Position numbers and translations under genes: made by a program. Below the pieces are notes generated by a model. It did not search any database, was not told the DNA's origin, and was given only the letters and a program-made list of their open reading frames with translations. Positions 54,180 through 64,000 of a DNA stretch of 64,000 bases are shown piece after piece. Every line of letters begins with the position of its first letter. The first letter of the stretch is position 1. The stretch comes from Paenibacillus taichungensis. Lineage in GTDB: Bacteria; Bacillota; Bacilli; Paenibacillales; Paenibacillaceae. Location: the NCBI RefSeq assembly GCF_003287275.1, contig NZ_QEVW01000005.1, positions 496,001-560,000 on the forward strand, written 5' to 3'.

Positions 54180-55075
54180 TGTTCAACCTCCCGTGCGTTT
54201 TGTTCTTCCAAAAGCAAACGGATTAACACGTTGGCAATAATGCCGCCAGCCGTTTTGGGAGCAACAATGCCGGGGAGGCCAGGCGCAAGTAGCGCTTTGA
54301 TACCGCGTTTTTCGGCATACCTGAAATCACAGCCGCCAGGAGCGGATGCGAGGTCGATAATGACTGCTTTTTGCGGCATTTTGGACAGGATTTGTGCTGT
54401 GATTATCATAGTCGGTATCGTATTAAAAAGCAAGTCAACTTCCCCGGTCTGAGCGGCCAAATCCGTTGTCATGAAAGGCTTCCATCCCATTATGGATGCT
54501 CGAGCAGCATCCTCTTCGCGCCTGATTCCCACCCGTACATTTGCCCCAAGTCCCTGGAGCGTTTTGGCCATTGTGAAACCTGTTCGACCCAAGCCAAGTA
54601 CAATGCATTCCGAGCCGTGGATCGTGAAGTCCGTCTCCCGAATCGCCATGGCAATGGCACCTTCAGCTGTCGGAATGGAGTTGTAGAGCGCGATGTCATC
54701 ACGATCGAGTACTTCAACAAGCCGTAGACCATTTTCCCGGCACAAATCACGTAAAAAAGGCTTCGCCATACCCGTGAACACAATACAATGCTCCGGCAAT
54801 GCCGCAACATGTTCCTTTTTCAGAAAAATCGGTGTATCACTGAACGAAGTGCTCACTTTCCCCTGATCATCACACCCGACCACAGGAAGCACCAGCACAT
54901 CTGCCGAAGCGAGTACATCGTCTTCCAATTCCTGGTGTTCGATACCAGGAATGGAGCGCTCCAGCTTGTCGAAACCCACCACACTTACCGTAGCATCCAG
55001 CTCTGCGCATTTTTGAATGACTTCAAGCTGCCGCGCATCTCCGCCCAGGACTATAATCCGGACACCGGTCAGCAT
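54176..55075 (-). CDS. dpaA: Dipicolinate synthase subunit A
   Basis: A 299-aa NAD(P)-binding subunit: N-terminal IIVLGGDARQLEV and a second Rossmann motif ECIVLGLGRTGFTMAKTL (about residue 150). Length agrees with B. subtilis SpoVFA. The ATG at 55075 has AAAGGAGTG upstream, and the ORF extension beyond it runs through the dut terminator. Expected to be under a sporulation sigma factor (sigma-K in B. subtilis); no promoter was assigned here. Confidence 0.95.
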   Translation of the reverse strand: MLTGVRIIVLGGDARQLEVIQKCAELDATVSVVGFDKLERSIPGIEHQELEDDVLASADVLVLPVVGCDDQGKVSTSFSDTPIFLKKEHVAALPEHCIVFTGMAKPFLRDLCRENGLRLVEVLDRDDIALYNSIPTAEGAIAMAIRETDFTIHGSECIVLGLGRTGFTMAKTLQGLGANVRVGIRREEDAARASIMGWKPFMTTDLAAQTGEVDLLFNTIPTMIITAQILSKMPQKAVIIDLASAPGGCDFRYAEKRGIKALLAPGLPGIVAPKTAGGIIANVLIRLLLEEQNAREVEQ

Positions 55076-55184
55076 CGGGACGTCACTCCTTTCACCACAT
55101 GTATGCCTTATCGTATGCAGTGGCCCACAGGGGGGTGAAACATTAAAATCGAAGCATGCAAAGAAAAGATTGTCCCTATCGTTC

Positions 55185-55226
55185 AAAAAAAAGAAAAAAG
55201 AGCCGCCCCCTCGGGGACGACTCTTG
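55185..55226 (-). terminator. Terminator after dut
   Basis: Minus strand AAGAGTCGTCCCC-GA-GGGGGCGGCTCTT followed by TTTTCTTTTTTTT. Confidence 0.9.
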
Positions 55227-55307
55227 GAGAACATGCTCAGTAAGTAAACCAAACCGTGAAGCTCTAATTACAGAAGAAACTCCTTTTACAGCTTGGTTGA
55301 GGAGCAT

Positions 55308-55754
55308 TTATTTTCCGGTATGACCGAATCCGCCTTCTCCACGTACAGTTTCCGACAGTTCAGCTACCTCGGTTAATTCAACAGCTGGAACGGTTTGAAA
55401 GACAATTTGGGCAATCCGCTCCCCACGTACAATGGTGAATGGCTCCTGACCCAGATTAATCAAAAGAACCTTAACCTCACCGCGATAATCGGCATCAATG
55501 GTTCCCGGTGTGTTCAGACAAGTAATTCCGTGTTTGAAAGCCAGACCGCTGCGAGGACGAACTTGTGCCTCCAATCCAGCTGGCATAGCCATCGCGAGTC
55601 CCGTAGGAATCAACGTACGCTGTCCCGGCTGCAATACAACCTCTTCCTGTAATGCCGCAACTACATCAAAGCCGGAGGCCAACTCTGACATTTTTTGAGG
55701 CAACTTAATATCTTCATTGCCCGGTAACTTTTGAATTTGAACGTAATGCAACAA
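55308..55754 (-). CDS. dut: Deoxyuridine triphosphatase
   Basis: A 148-aa trimeric dUTPase hydrolysing dUTP. The five motifs can be followed: the start region, [36 protein letters not shown] and the C-terminal [11 protein letters not shown]. Start uncertain between ATG 55760 and TTG 55754, the latter with better RBS spacing. The gene start overlaps the end of mlpA by about 40 nt. Confidence 0.94.
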   Translation of the reverse strand: MLHYVQIQKLPGNEDIKLPQKMSELASGFDVVAALQEEVVLQPGQRTLIPTGLAMAMPAGLEAQVRPRSGLAFKHGITCLNTPGTIDADYRGEVKVLLINLGQEPFTIVRGERIAQIVFQTVPAVELTEVAELSETVRGEGGFGHTGK

Positions 55755-56997
55755 AATCATCCCTTCTTAATCCAGCGATCGTACGATCCGAAGTACCGAC
55801 CATAGCGAGCGCAAATGGCTCCGCAAACATCAGGTCCAGCACAGCATCAACATCGTCCATCGTTACTTCTTCTATTTTGGCAATCATTTCGTCCAGCGTG
55901 TGGTGTCTACCCAGCATCAGCTCGTTTTTGCCCAGTCGGTTCATCCGGCTGCCCGTGCTTTCCAAACTGAGGATCAGACTTCCTTTCAGCTGTTCTTTTC
56001 CTTTGCGCAGCTCATCTTCAGACAATCCATTTACAGCCAGATCGTGCAGGACCTCTTTGGTCAGATCCAGAACTTCTTTCGTCTGCTTCGGCGCTGTACC
56101 TGCATAGATGGTGAAGAGTCCACTATCCGCATGGGAACTATGATAAGAATAAACGGAATAAGCAAGGCCGCGTTTCTCCCGAATTTCCTGGAACAGTCTA
56201 GAGCTCATGCCTCCACCAATCGCATTATTCAACACGACCATGGCGAACTGAAGCGGATCTCCGATCTTACATCCCGGGAACGAGATACAGATATGATTCT
56301 GTTCCGTTTTCTTTTTGTGAAAGAGTTGTCCGCTCTGGAATGCAGGCAGCGTGACTTGTTCAGCTACACCGTTGACATCAAAAGCACCAAAATGCTTTTC
56401 CATCAAATCAATCACACTGTCATCAATGTTACCTGCAATACTAATAACGGTATTCTCAATCGTGTAGTGCTCCTTCATATATGCACGCAAATGGCTGGAG
56501 TCCATCGCCTTGAGGCGCTCTTCTGTACCCAAAATCGGATAAGCGAGGGGATGCTCACCATAGGCTGCCAAAGCCATAAGATCATGGACCATGTCATCCG
56601 GCGTATCCTCATACATCGATATTTCTTCCAGAATAACGTTTTTCTCCTTGAGCAGTTCACCATCATCCATTTTAGAGCGGAAGAACATATCGGACAACAC
56701 ATCAACAGCTATTGGCAGATGTTCATCCAATACTTTGGCGTAATAACAAGTGTATTCTTTTGAAGTGAACGCATTCACGTTACCACCAATGGCATCAAAT
56801 TGCTCTGCAATCGCTTTGGCATCATAACGATCCGTTCCTTTGAACAGCATGTGCTCAATAAAATGGGACACTCCGTTGCTTGCAGGCTGCTCATTGCGAG
56901 AACCTGTCTTGACCCATATTCCAAATGACACGGAACGACAGGTCGGAATTTGTTCCATGACAACTCTGAGGCCATTGCCCAGCTGAATTTTTTTCAC
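55714..56997 (-). CDS. mlpA: M16 family zinc protease (MlpA/YmxG)
   Basis: A 427-aa processing-peptidase-like protein with the zinc motif [10 protein letters not shown] (about residue 46) and the downstream Glu in the [17 protein letters not shown] region. Corresponds to B. subtilis YmxG/MlpA and keeps its place after ylxY. GTG start at 56997 with AGGAGG upstream. Confidence 0.92.
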   Translation of the reverse strand: MKKIQLGNGLRVVMEQIPTCRSVSFGIWVKTGSRNEQPASNGVSHFIEHMLFKGTDRYDAKAIAEQFDAIGGNVNAFTSKEYTCYYAKVLDEHLPIAVDVLSDMFFRSKMDDGELLKEKNVILEEISMYEDTPDDMVHDLMALAAYGEHPLAYPILGTEERLKAMDSSHLRAYMKEHYTIENTVISIAGNIDDSVIDLMEKHFGAFDVNGVAEQVTLPAFQSGQLFHKKKTEQNHICISFPGCKIGDPLQFAMVVLNNAIGGGMSSRLFQEIREKRGLAYSVYSYHSSHADSGLFTIYAGTAPKQTKEVLDLTKEVLHDLAVNGLSEDELRKGKEQLKGSLILSLESTGSRMNRLGKNELMLGRHHTLDEMIAKIEEVTMDDVDAVLDLMFAEPFALAMVGTSDRTIAGLRRDDFVALRSNSKVTGQ

Positions 56998-57095
56998 GGT
57001 TGGCCCTCCTACATCTCTATAATTGCCTGGATTTCAACGCAAAATTGAAATCGACATTTGGTTCCAACTGTTTGATAGTAACAAAAAAACATCAT

Positions 57096-58091
57096 TCACT
57101 CAACCGCTGATCCCTTCACGCGCTCGGATGACAACGTTTCGCTAACGGTTCCAAGCGTCAAACCCTTGGCCCGTATGGAATCAATCATTCCTTTTAAAGC
57201 TCCTGAAGAAGCAGCTGTAGGGTGCATCAGAATTAATGTGCCGGCTTCTACTTTACTGGAGATCTTGGCTACAACAGATTCAGAAGTTGGTTTACGCCAA
57301 TCCACCGTATCCAGTGTCCAAAGTACCGTTTGAAGTCCCATGCCGGAAGCAATGTCGACCGTCTGTTGATTAAAATCACCGGAAGGTGGAGCAAACCAAT
57401 GGTTCTCCACACCCAATTTTTCTTTGAGCAGATCCTGTGTTTTACTGATTTCCAGCTTCGCCCGCTCCGTACTCAACCGACTCATATTCGGATGTGAGTA
57501 TGCATGGTTTGATAACTCATGTCCACGCTTTTGAATTTCTTTAGCCAGTTCCTCATTTTTGCTCAACCAGCTTCCATCCAGAAAAAAAGTAGCTTTGACT
57601 TTTTCGGCATCAAGCGTATCTAGCATCGGAATAATGAATTCATTGCCCCACGCAACATTAATCATGAAAGACACCATTGGTTTTTCGGCATTCCCACGGT
57701 AAATCGGGTGTGCACCCAAATCTTTAAGCTGGATTTCAGGTACAGTCTGCCGATAGACATACGCTATCTTGGTGTTCAGCGTGCCACCGAGTGCTTTGCG
57801 ATACGTGGCTTCCACATTAATCTCTAGTCCGTTATACCCGGGTATTGCTTTCCAGACCCGATCCACTCTGGCATTTACCGGAGCGATTTTCGTTTCGGCC
57901 GCTTTATCCCGGATCGCCGATAACAGCTGCTCTTCTCCGGTTGCCTCTTTGAACATATCAAATGCATTTTGCGTGCCTGGCCCATCACGGATTTCCGTAA
58001 TGTATGTACGTACACTGCCCACTTGTCCGACCAGTATGACAGCTGCCATACCTACCAGAACAGCCGCCAGCTTTTTGGATTGGTTTCCCAC
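57096..58091 (-). CDS. ylxY: YlxY-like polysaccharide deacetylase homologue
   Basis: A 331-aa protein with an N-terminal membrane anchor and a NodB-type domain (about residues 130-325). The first motif, normally TFDDG, reads MINVAWGNE, so the catalytic Asp pair is missing; the His motif SNHAYSHPN is kept. This matches YlxY, which is thought not to be a standard deacetylase. GTG start at 58091 with GAGGATGGAG upstream. It lies between pnpA and mlpA as in B. subtilis. Confidence 0.9.
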   Translation of the reverse strand: MGNQSKKLAAVLVGMAAVILVGQVGSVRTYITEIRDGPGTQNAFDMFKEATGEEQLLSAIRDKAAETKIAPVNARVDRVWKAIPGYNGLEINVEATYRKALGGTLNTKIAYVYRQTVPEIQLKDLGAHPIYRGNAEKPMVSFMINVAWGNEFIIPMLDTLDAEKVKATFFLDGSWLSKNEELAKEIQKRGHELSNHAYSHPNMSRLSTERAKLEISKTQDLLKEKLGVENHWFAPPSGDFNQQTVDIASGMGLQTVLWTLDTVDWRKPTSESVVAKISSKVEAGTLILMHPTAASSGALKGMIDSIRAKGLTLGTVSETLSSERVKGSAVE

Positions 58092-58239
58092 AGCTCCATC
58101 CTCCCGCCGTCTTTGTCCCCATCATATGAGGACAAGTGCAAGAATATGAATAAAACAAGCTGTTCATGTAAAGTATCTTCAAAGCTGGATTCAGAGGCCT
58201 TATGGGTAAACAATGTATTTCAAATAGGTATTTAAACGT

Positions 58240-58274
58240 TAAAAAAAGAGCCAGAAATTCACATTCTGTCTCTT
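58240..58274 (-). terminator. Terminator of pnpA
   Basis: Minus strand AAGAGACAGAA ... TTTCTGGCTCTT followed by a T-run, about 40 nt after the pnpA stop. Confidence 0.85.
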
Positions 58275-58312
58275 CATTCAATCTATCTTTTCAAAAAACG
58301 ATGGCACGTAGC

Positions 58313-60415
58313 CTATGATTGAGCTGGAGCTTCAGCAGTCAATACGGCTTTGCGGGACAAGTTGATACGGCCTTGTGGGTCAATTTCCGTTACTTTTACC
58401 GTAATGGAATCACCAATGGCAACAACATCTTCCACTTTAGCAACACGCTCTGTGGACAATTGTGAGATGTGGACCAGACCTTCTTTGTTCGGCAGCACTT
58501 CAACGAATGCACCAAACTTTTCAACACGTTTTACTTTACCTACATAAATTTCGCCGACCAGTACTTCACGTACAATGCCTTCGATGATCGATTTGGCTTT
58601 ATCATTCATCTCTTGGTTAGAAGAGGCAATAAAGACACGTCCATCCTGTTCAATATCAATTTTAACACCGGTTTCCTCGATGATTTTATTGATAATTTTA
58701 CCACCTGCACCGATAACATCACGGATTTTGTCCGGATTGATATGCATGGTTGTAATTTTAGGGGCATATTGTGACAACTGCTCACGTGGCGTTTTCATCA
58801 CTTCGGTCATTTTGCTCAAGATGTGCATACGACCTTCTTTGGCTTGAGCCAATGCTTCGGACAAAATTTGACGATCAATACCATCAATTTTGATATCCAT
58901 TTGAATTGCTGTTACACCATCAGGTGTTCCTGCTACTTTGAAGTCCATGTCACCGAGGTGATCTTCCATACCTTGAATATCACTAAGGATGGATACGTGA
59001 TCTCCGTCTTTAATCAGACCCATAGCTACACCCGCAACTGGAGCTTTGATTGGTACACCTGCATCCATCATAGCCAATGTGCTGGCACAGATACTTGCCT
59101 GGGAAGTTGAACCGTTGGATTCCAATACTTCGGATACGAGACGAATCGTGTATGGGAAGTCCGTTTCGGAAGGAATTACTTTGGAAAGAGCACGCTCACC
59201 CAGAGCACCATGTCCGATTTCGCGACGGCCCGGAGCACGCAATGGACGAGCTTCACCTACGCTGAACGGCGGGAAGTTGTAGTGATGCATGAAACGTTTC
59301 GTTTCTTCAAGACTGATTCCGTCCAAAATCTGAACATCACCCAGTGCCCCAAGTGTACAAATGCTGAGCGCTTGTGTTTGACCACGAGTGAACAGACCTG
59401 AACCGTGAGTACGTGGCAGCAGGGAAGTATCACATTCAATTGGACGAATCTCAGCAAGTCCACGTCCATCCGGACGAACTTTATCATGTGTAATCAGGCG
59501 GCGCACTTCTTCTTTGACGATATCGTGCAGCACTTCTTTCACATCTTTAAGCAGTTCAGGAGACTCAATATACTTCTCTTCGAAGTGAGCAACAGTTTCG
59601 TCATTCACGACATCAATTGCATCCTGACGCGCATGTTTCTCAGCAATTTTAACAGCCTCAACCAGACGCGCACTGGCAAACTCACGTACACTGCTGTTAA
59701 CTTCAGCATTAACGGCATGCAATTTCACAGCCATTTTTTCTTTACCAGCCACTTGTACGAGTTGTTCGATGACTGCAACAATGTTCTTGATCTCGTCATG
59801 TCCGAACATGATTGCTTCCAACATTACTTCTTCCGGAACTTCGTTCGCTTCCGCTTCAACCATCATGATGGCATCTTTGGTTCCTGCAACAACGAGTTCA
59901 ATCTCACTTACCTCTAGCTGTGCAATCGTTGGGTTGATGATGAATTCACCATTAATACGTCCAACTTTTACGCCACCAATTGGTCCGCTAAATGGAACAT
60001 CCGAAATGCTCAGTGCAGCCGAAGTACCGATCATGGCAGCAATTTGCGGTTCGCAGTCCTGGTCCACACTCATAACGATATTCAGAACTTGTACATCATT
60101 CCGGAAACCTTCCGGGAACAAAGGACGAATCGGACGGTCTGTCAAACGGCTCGAAAGAATTGCTTTCTCACTTGGTCTGCCTTCACGTTTAATAAATCCA
60201 CCTGGGATTTTACCTACGGCATACAATCTTTCTTCATAGTTTACCGTCAATGGGAAAAAGTCCAGATCTTTAGGCTCACTTGATGCTGTCACGGTACACA
60301 ATACAACGGTATCCCCGTACGTTACCTTAACGGCAGCATTAGCCTGCTTGGCCAAACGCCCTGTTTCAAGCGTAAGCGTTCTTCCACCAAGCTGCATTTC
60401 AACACGCTGTTCCAT
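58313..60415 (-). CDS. pnpA: Polynucleotide phosphorylase
   Basis: A 700-aa 3'-5' exoribonuclease of the RNA degradosome. Two RNase PH domains (residues about 10-140 and 310-540), a KH domain ([20 protein letters not shown], about 560) and an S1 domain ([23 protein letters not shown], about 620) are present in order. The ATG at 60415 has AAAAGGAGGG upstream, so the ORF extension is dropped. It follows rpsO after tandem terminators. Confidence 0.97.
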   Translation of the reverse strand: MEQRVEMQLGGRTLTLETGRLAKQANAAVKVTYGDTVVLCTVTASSEPKDLDFFPLTVNYEERLYAVGKIPGGFIKREGRPSEKAILSSRLTDRPIRPLFPEGFRNDVQVLNIVMSVDQDCEPQIAAMIGTSAALSISDVPFSGPIGGVKVGRINGEFIINPTIAQLEVSEIELVVAGTKDAIMMVEAEANEVPEEVMLEAIMFGHDEIKNIVAVIEQLVQVAGKEKMAVKLHAVNAEVNSSVREFASARLVEAVKIAEKHARQDAIDVVNDETVAHFEEKYIESPELLKDVKEVLHDIVKEEVRRLITHDKVRPDGRGLAEIRPIECDTSLLPRTHGSGLFTRGQTQALSICTLGALGDVQILDGISLEETKRFMHHYNFPPFSVGEARPLRAPGRREIGHGALGERALSKVIPSETDFPYTIRLVSEVLESNGSTSQASICASTLAMMDAGVPIKAPVAGVAMGLIKDGDHVSILSDIQGMEDHLGDMDFKVAGTPDGVTAIQMDIKIDGIDRQILSEALAQAKEGRMHILSKMTEVMKTPREQLSQYAPKITTMHINPDKIRDVIGAGGKIINKIIEETGVKIDIEQDGRVFIASSNQEMNDKAKSIIEGIVREVLVGEIYVGKVKRVEKFGAFVEVLPNKEGLVHISQLSTERVAKVEDVVAIGDSITVKVTEIDPQGRINLSRKAVLTAEAPAQS

Positions 60416-60520
60416 GAAATCCCTCCTTTTATTCGTTCCTAACACAATGGATTCTGCATTTTCACAGTATTTCCTGCTTGTCCTGCATTCATTAACTCCA
60501 CAGCAACATGCTCACTTGCA

Positions 60521-60645
60521 AAACAAAAGCTCCTTGCGGAGCCATTCAGCTACAAATATATGGCAACATGTTCATCTACAAAACAACCCGGCTGTAAGCT
60601 CCGCTTGTCCTTTTAGACAAAGGAATGACGGATAACAGCCAGGTT
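60521..60645 (-). terminator. Tandem terminators between rpsO and pnpA
   Basis: First hairpin AACCTGGCTGT ... ACAGCCGGGTT then GTTTTG (60580-60645); second GCTCCGCAAGGAGC then TTTTGTTT (60521-60542). Each is followed on the minus strand by a similar block (60563-60586 and 60503-60526), suggesting a duplication. Confidence 0.75.
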
Positions 60646-60668
60646 GATTTTGAAAACATGTACGATAA

Positions 60669-60938
60669 TTAACGACGCAATCCGAGTTTTTCGATCAGTG
60701 CGCTGTAACGTTTAACATCTTTGTTTTTCACGTAAGCCAAAAGCTTACGACGTTGACCTACCATTTTCAAAAGTCCACGACGTGAGTGGTGGTCTTTCTT
60801 GTGCGTACGCAAGTGGTCTGTCAAACTTCTGATGTTTTCCGTAAGGATAGCAACTTGCACCTCAGGTGATCCAGTATCGGACTCATGAGTTTTGTGCTCG
60901 TCGATCAGTTGTTGTTTACGTTCTTGAGTCAATGCCAT
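60669..60938 (-). CDS. rpsO: 30S ribosomal protein S15
   Basis: An 89-aa protein of normal S15 length with [11 protein letters not shown], the [10 protein letters not shown] loop and [18 protein letters not shown]. Binds 16S rRNA in the central domain. The ATG at 60938 has AAGGAGGTG upstream. A hairpin lies in the leader and may be an S15 binding site. Confidence 0.98.
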   Translation of the reverse strand: MALTQERKQQLIDEHKTHESDTGSPEVQVAILTENIRSLTDHLRTHKKDHHSRRGLLKMVGQRRKLLAYVKNKDVKRYSALIEKLGLRR

Positions 60939-60973
60939 CCTATTCACCTCCTTCATTATAATCGCCATTAGCC

Positions 60974-60995
60974 TCGTCACCGCCGGTGAGAGCAA
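60974..60995 (-). promoter_or_regulatory. Hairpin in the rpsO leader
   Basis: Minus strand TCACCG-G-CGGTGA with flanking CTC/GAG, about 35 nt before the rpsO start. S15 often represses its own mRNA through leader structures in Firmicutes, so it may take part in feedback; unproven here. Confidence 0.4.
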
Positions 60996-61097
60996 GTAAC
61001 CAAGCCAAGGTTATGTGTTGTCTCAAATGACAACGTAGTACATTATATCATAGTTGCCCAGACAAAGTAAATGTAAACATGTATTTTGTCCTGAACC

Positions 61098-62042
61098 TTA
61101 GGATAACAGGCGGGCGGCGGTTAATGCATCTTCACGAATCTGACTGATCAAGGCATCAATCGAGTCAAATTTCCGCTCTGCACGAATGTAGTGAACGAGA
61201 TCAACCTTTAATTCCTGGTCATATATCTGCCCATCAAAATCAAGCAAGTGCACCTCAAACGTAGGTTTCATCCCGTTTTCGTGAAAGGTAGGTTTCACAC
61301 CAAGGTTCATGACGCCGCGCAGCTCCTGCTCCCCATACTGCACACGTACAGCGTATACGCCTTTCGCCGGCGTAACATAATGATCCGTAAGTTCAAGGTT
61401 AGCGGTAGGAAAACCAATGGTCCGCCCACGTTTCTCTCCATGAATTACAATTCCCCTGATGCTATATGGTCGTCCGAGCCATTGGCTGGCTTCGTCCATT
61501 TCTCCACGTTTCAACAGGCCACGAATGAGAGAACTGCTTACCTTCTCACCATTTAACAGGAATGGAGGTACAGTTTCCACCGTCATTTCGCCTTCTCCCA
61601 GTGTGCGAAGAAGCTGCTCATCCCCTGCTCCCTTGTGACCGAAGCGGAAGTCAAAACCAACTACCGCTGTTCGAGTCTGAAGCGGAAGCAGCAGATCATG
61701 TGCAAATTGCTGCGGCGTCAACCTTGAGAACTCCTCATTGAATTCGACCACATAGAGTACATCTACACCCATCCCTGCCAGGATGTCTTCTTTATCTCTC
61801 AAGGGAGTTAGATAACCCTCGTAATCCCCTTTGCGCATAACTTCCTTCGGATGAGGATGAAAGGTCATCACCGCTGCCTGCATGCCCGTTTCGCGTGCAA
61901 TGCGGACAGCTGACAAAATGACACTTGCATGTCCGAGATGCAGCCCGTCAAATTGACCGATCGCAAGCACTTGGGGATGTGTGCCCTGAACAGCCGATTG
62001 TAACGTCTGCGGATAGGTTAGCATTACGGTTTTCACAATCAT
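61098..62042 (-). CDS. ribF: Bifunctional riboflavin kinase / FAD synthetase
   Basis: A 314-aa two-domain enzyme making FMN and FAD. The N-terminal nucleotidyltransferase domain has GQFDGLHLGH (about residue 27) and FRFGHKGAGD, and the C-terminal kinase domain has GRTIGFPTANL (about 207). Follows truB by about 60 nt, as in many Firmicutes. The start could also be a GTG two codons in. Confidence 0.95.
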   Translation of the reverse strand: MIVKTVMLTYPQTLQSAVQGTHPQVLAIGQFDGLHLGHASVILSAVRIARETGMQAAVMTFHPHPKEVMRKGDYEGYLTPLRDKEDILAGMGVDVLYVVEFNEEFSRLTPQQFAHDLLLPLQTRTAVVGFDFRFGHKGAGDEQLLRTLGEGEMTVETVPPFLLNGEKVSSSLIRGLLKRGEMDEASQWLGRPYSIRGIVIHGEKRGRTIGFPTANLELTDHYVTPAKGVYAVRVQYGEQELRGVMNLGVKPTFHENGMKPTFEVHLLDFDGQIYDQELKVDLVHYIRAERKFDSIDALISQIREDALTAARLLS

Positions 62043-62102
62043 TCACCTGCATTTCACTAGATAGGCCAGGCTTGAGTACCACCACTCAAACCAGGAACCT
62101 CT

Positions 62103-63026
62103 TTATTCCGGTAAAAAGACTTTAACAGCTCTCACCGTTGCTTTCAACTCATCCCGCTCAAATATCCCCAGAAACGTCCCATCCTGATCATATAACCGCA
62201 GTAGACCAGGTTGCTCTGCAGGCGGTTCGAGCAAACGCGCCGATAATTTCTGGCCCTGAAGGGCCCCCTTGGCCTGATCCGCACCCACCGTATGTGCCGG
62301 AATGGAAGAGATGGCTTCATCAACCGGAATCAACACCTCGGCTAACGTTCCATCGATCATACGTTGTTCCACTTCTTCAAAATGAAGGCAATGATCAGCG
62401 GAAATCCCAGCCGATATCGTGCGCTCCAGGTGTAGCATGGTGGACGGATATCCCAATTTTTTACCGATATCCACGCATAACGTTCGAATATATGTCCCTT
62501 TGGAACATAAAGCGCGGAACGATATATCCGTTGTCTCGCCTTGATTCTCAATTCCTGTCAATTCCAGCTCATAGATCGTAACTTCACGACTCTTACGCTC
62601 TACCGTTTTGCCTTCACGAGCAAGTTCGTAGAGACGTTTCCCGTCCACTTTGACCGCAGAATACATAGGAGGAACCTGTGAGATGGTGCCTACGAATTGC
62701 TCCAGCACCTGCTGAACCTGCTCCTGTGTCACCTCAACAGCCGTCTCCGACCGCTCAATGACTTCACCTGTCATATCCTCCGTGTCAGTAGACAGACCCA
62801 GTCGAAGCGTTGCCAGGTATTCCTTGGGAAGCTCCTGCATGTACTCCACCACACGGGTTGCCCGTCCAAGACAGAGCGGAAGTACACCAGTAACTTGCGG
62901 GTCCAATGTACCTGTATGACCAATACGTTTCATTTTGAGAATGCGACGCATTTTGGCCACAACATCATGAGAAGTAAAACCCGCTGGTTTGTACACCGGA
63001 AGTATACCTTCGAATGGTTTTACCAT
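62103..63026 (-). CDS. truB: tRNA pseudouridine synthase B
   Basis: A 307-aa pseudouridine synthase for position 55. The KPAGFTSHDVV start, the catalytic GTLDPQVTGVLPLCLG (Asp, about residue 40) and the RSREVTIYEL and CSKGTYIRTLCVDIG motifs are present. The ATG at 63026 has AGGTG upstream and overlaps the end of nrnA by 7 nt. Confidence 0.96.
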   Translation of the reverse strand: MVKPFEGILPVYKPAGFTSHDVVAKMRRILKMKRIGHTGTLDPQVTGVLPLCLGRATRVVEYMQELPKEYLATLRLGLSTDTEDMTGEVIERSETAVEVTQEQVQQVLEQFVGTISQVPPMYSAVKVDGKRLYELAREGKTVERKSREVTIYELELTGIENQGETTDISFRALCSKGTYIRTLCVDIGKKLGYPSTMLHLERTISAGISADHCLHFEEVEQRMIDGTLAEVLIPVDEAISSIPAHTVGADQAKGALQGQKLSARLLEPPAEQPGLLRLYDQDGTFLGIFERDELKATVRAVKVFLPE

Positions 63027-63997
63027 TGAGTATTCACCTGCTTTAGCACTAGCGCGACGATATCTTCCAACTTTCCTTCTACGCGACATCCAGCTGCGAG
63101 TACATGTCCGCCTCCACCAAAGTTCTGTGCAAGAGCGGCAACATCAACTTTGCCAGCTGACCGGAGAGACACTTTCACCGCATTTTCATTGATTACTTTA
63201 AAAAATATGCCCACTTCCACACCTTGAATGTTACGGGGGTAATTGACTACCCCTTCAAGATCTTCATTAGCCGCACCACAAGCAATCATGTCTTCGGGTG
63301 TAATGACCACCCAGGCAATCTTGCCATCGTCAGTCATTTGCAGGCTTGAGAGTGCCTGATTCAATATACGGACTTGTGGGAGCGTAACCTGCTCAAGCAG
63401 AATTTGTGCAAGATAAGGTCCATCCACACCATGTTCAAGCAATTTGGATGCAGTGGTCATCACATTAGGACTCGTATTCGCATAGCGGAATCCACCTGTA
63501 TCTGTTAGCAATCCTGTATAGACTGCTGTAGCCACATCTTTATCCCACTTCACTGGGAAAAGATTGAGGAAATCAAACAGAATTTCAGCCGTGGCTGCTG
63601 CGTCTGGCTTAATGATATTTACTGTTCCATACCCGTCATTGGTCGGATGATGATCAATATTTAAAATGACAGCATCTTCTTCGAAATAATGACGAGTCAA
63701 GCCTACTCTGGAAAAGTCTGCACAATCCACACAGATAATCGCTTTATATTTCCGCACCGGTGGTTGTTCGGTCATGTTCACGATCTTGCCAGCTTCCCAC
63801 AAAAAATTCATGCGTTGTGGAATTTCACCTTCATTAATCATCGTGAATGTCTTGCCCAGACATGACAGCAGCCAGCCCACCGTTACCGTAGAGCTGACTG
63901 CGTCACCGTCCGGCTGTACATGCGACACGACCAGGTAATCATCATGCTCCAGCAGAAATTGCTTTCCGTCCTGAAGCGCCTGTTCATAAGTGTGCAT
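63020..63997 (-). CDS. nrnA: NrnA, nanoRNase / pAp phosphatase
   Basis: A 325-aa DHH-DHHA1 phosphoesterase degrading oligoribonucleotides and pAp. Motifs are SHVQPDGDAVSS (residue about 25), CVDCADFSR, DHHPTNDGYG (DHH) and the C-terminal GGGHVLAAGC. The ATG at 63997 is 3 nt from the window edge, so the RBS cannot be seen and the true start could lie outside, but the N-terminus looks complete. Precedes truB, as usual. Confidence 0.92.
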   Translation of the reverse strand: MHTYEQALQDGKQFLLEHDDYLVVSHVQPDGDAVSSTVTVGWLLSCLGKTFTMINEGEIPQRMNFLWEAGKIVNMTEQPPVRKYKAIICVDCADFSRVGLTRHYFEEDAVILNIDHHPTNDGYGTVNIIKPDAAATAEILFDFLNLFPVKWDKDVATAVYTGLLTDTGGFRYANTSPNVMTTASKLLEHGVDGPYLAQILLEQVTLPQVRILNQALSSLQMTDDGKIAWVVITPEDMIACGAANEDLEGVVNYPRNIQGVEVGIFFKVINENAVKVSLRSAGKVDVAALAQNFGGGGHVLAAGCRVEGKLEDIVALVLKQVNTQW

Positions 63998-64000
63998 TGC

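Noticed and set aside
59405..59917. Plus-strand ORFs opposite pnpA
   Set aside because: They are shadows of a strongly conserved gene with no RBS or family match.

Overview
The window reads as an ordinary chromosomal stretch of an endospore-forming Firmicute, most likely a Paenibacillus. The evidence is a YpdA-type bacillithiol disulfide reductase, sporulation genes (spoVS, dpaA/dpaB, ricA, a SleB-like hydrolase, ylxY, a SpoIIIE/FtsK translocase), a T-box leader on argS, strong AGGAGG-type ribosome binding sites with frequent TTG/GTG starts, and gene order close to the B. subtilis truB-ribF-rpsO-pnpA ... recA ... miaB-ricA region. No phage, insertion sequence, CRISPR array, rRNA or tRNA gene was seen. 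All identifications come from reading protein motifs and sequence; no database search was possible.

Left part (1-11.7 kb, mixed strands). It holds an ArsR-type regulator with a DUF2087 tail, ypdA overlapping a DUF441 membrane protein, an unrecognised protein, a Nudix hydrolase and a HesB/YneR-like protein. Next is a two-gene multidrug ABC exporter of the BmrC/BmrD type, preceded by a small leader ORF and an intrinsic terminator that together look like a transcription attenuator. A TetR regulator with its own operator then heads a short operon with a beta-strand-repeat protein and a 57-aa membrane protein. A DUF218 protein and a HEPN-like protein follow on the minus strand.

Middle part (11.7-24.4 kb, mostly minus strand). 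It contains an ABC-2 exporter whose permease gene appears broken by a single-base frameshift, and argS behind a T-box riboswitch. A Cys-rich copper-binding bundle protein lies beside a His-rich CobW GTPase, with moaB on the opposite strand. Then come a lipoprotein, an AcuI/YhdH-type oxidoreductase and a membrane protein with a possible leader peptide. An NAD-salvage cluster follows: nicotinate phosphoribosyltransferase, nicotinamidase-like hydrolase and a Nudix protein with a C-terminal winged-helix-like extension. A hotdog thioesterase closes the section.

Right part (24.6-64 kb, all minus strand). This is the conserved core. Transcription runs from the right edge: nrnA-truB-ribF, rpsO, pnpA, ylxY-mlpA-dut, dpaA-dpaB, dapG-dapA, rnjB, tepA-ylzJ, spoIIIE/ftsK, a SleB-like gene, ymfF-ymfH-ymfI, ymfJ, ymfK, rodZ, yajQ, pgsA, cinA, recA (LexA box), recX, rny, ymdB, spoVS, a dipeptidase, pduL, miaB, ricA. 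It links RNA decay and translation factors, DNA repair and competence, lysine/dipicolinate synthesis for spores, EF-P modification (ymfI and partners) and cell shape. Rho-independent terminators separate most units.

The best candidates for something undescribed are the attenuator leader before the ABC exporter, the frameshifted permease, a structured RNA-like element and a small ORF before dapG, a small ORF upstream of a membrane gene, and possible operators in the NAD-salvage cluster. No clearly new multi-gene system was found.
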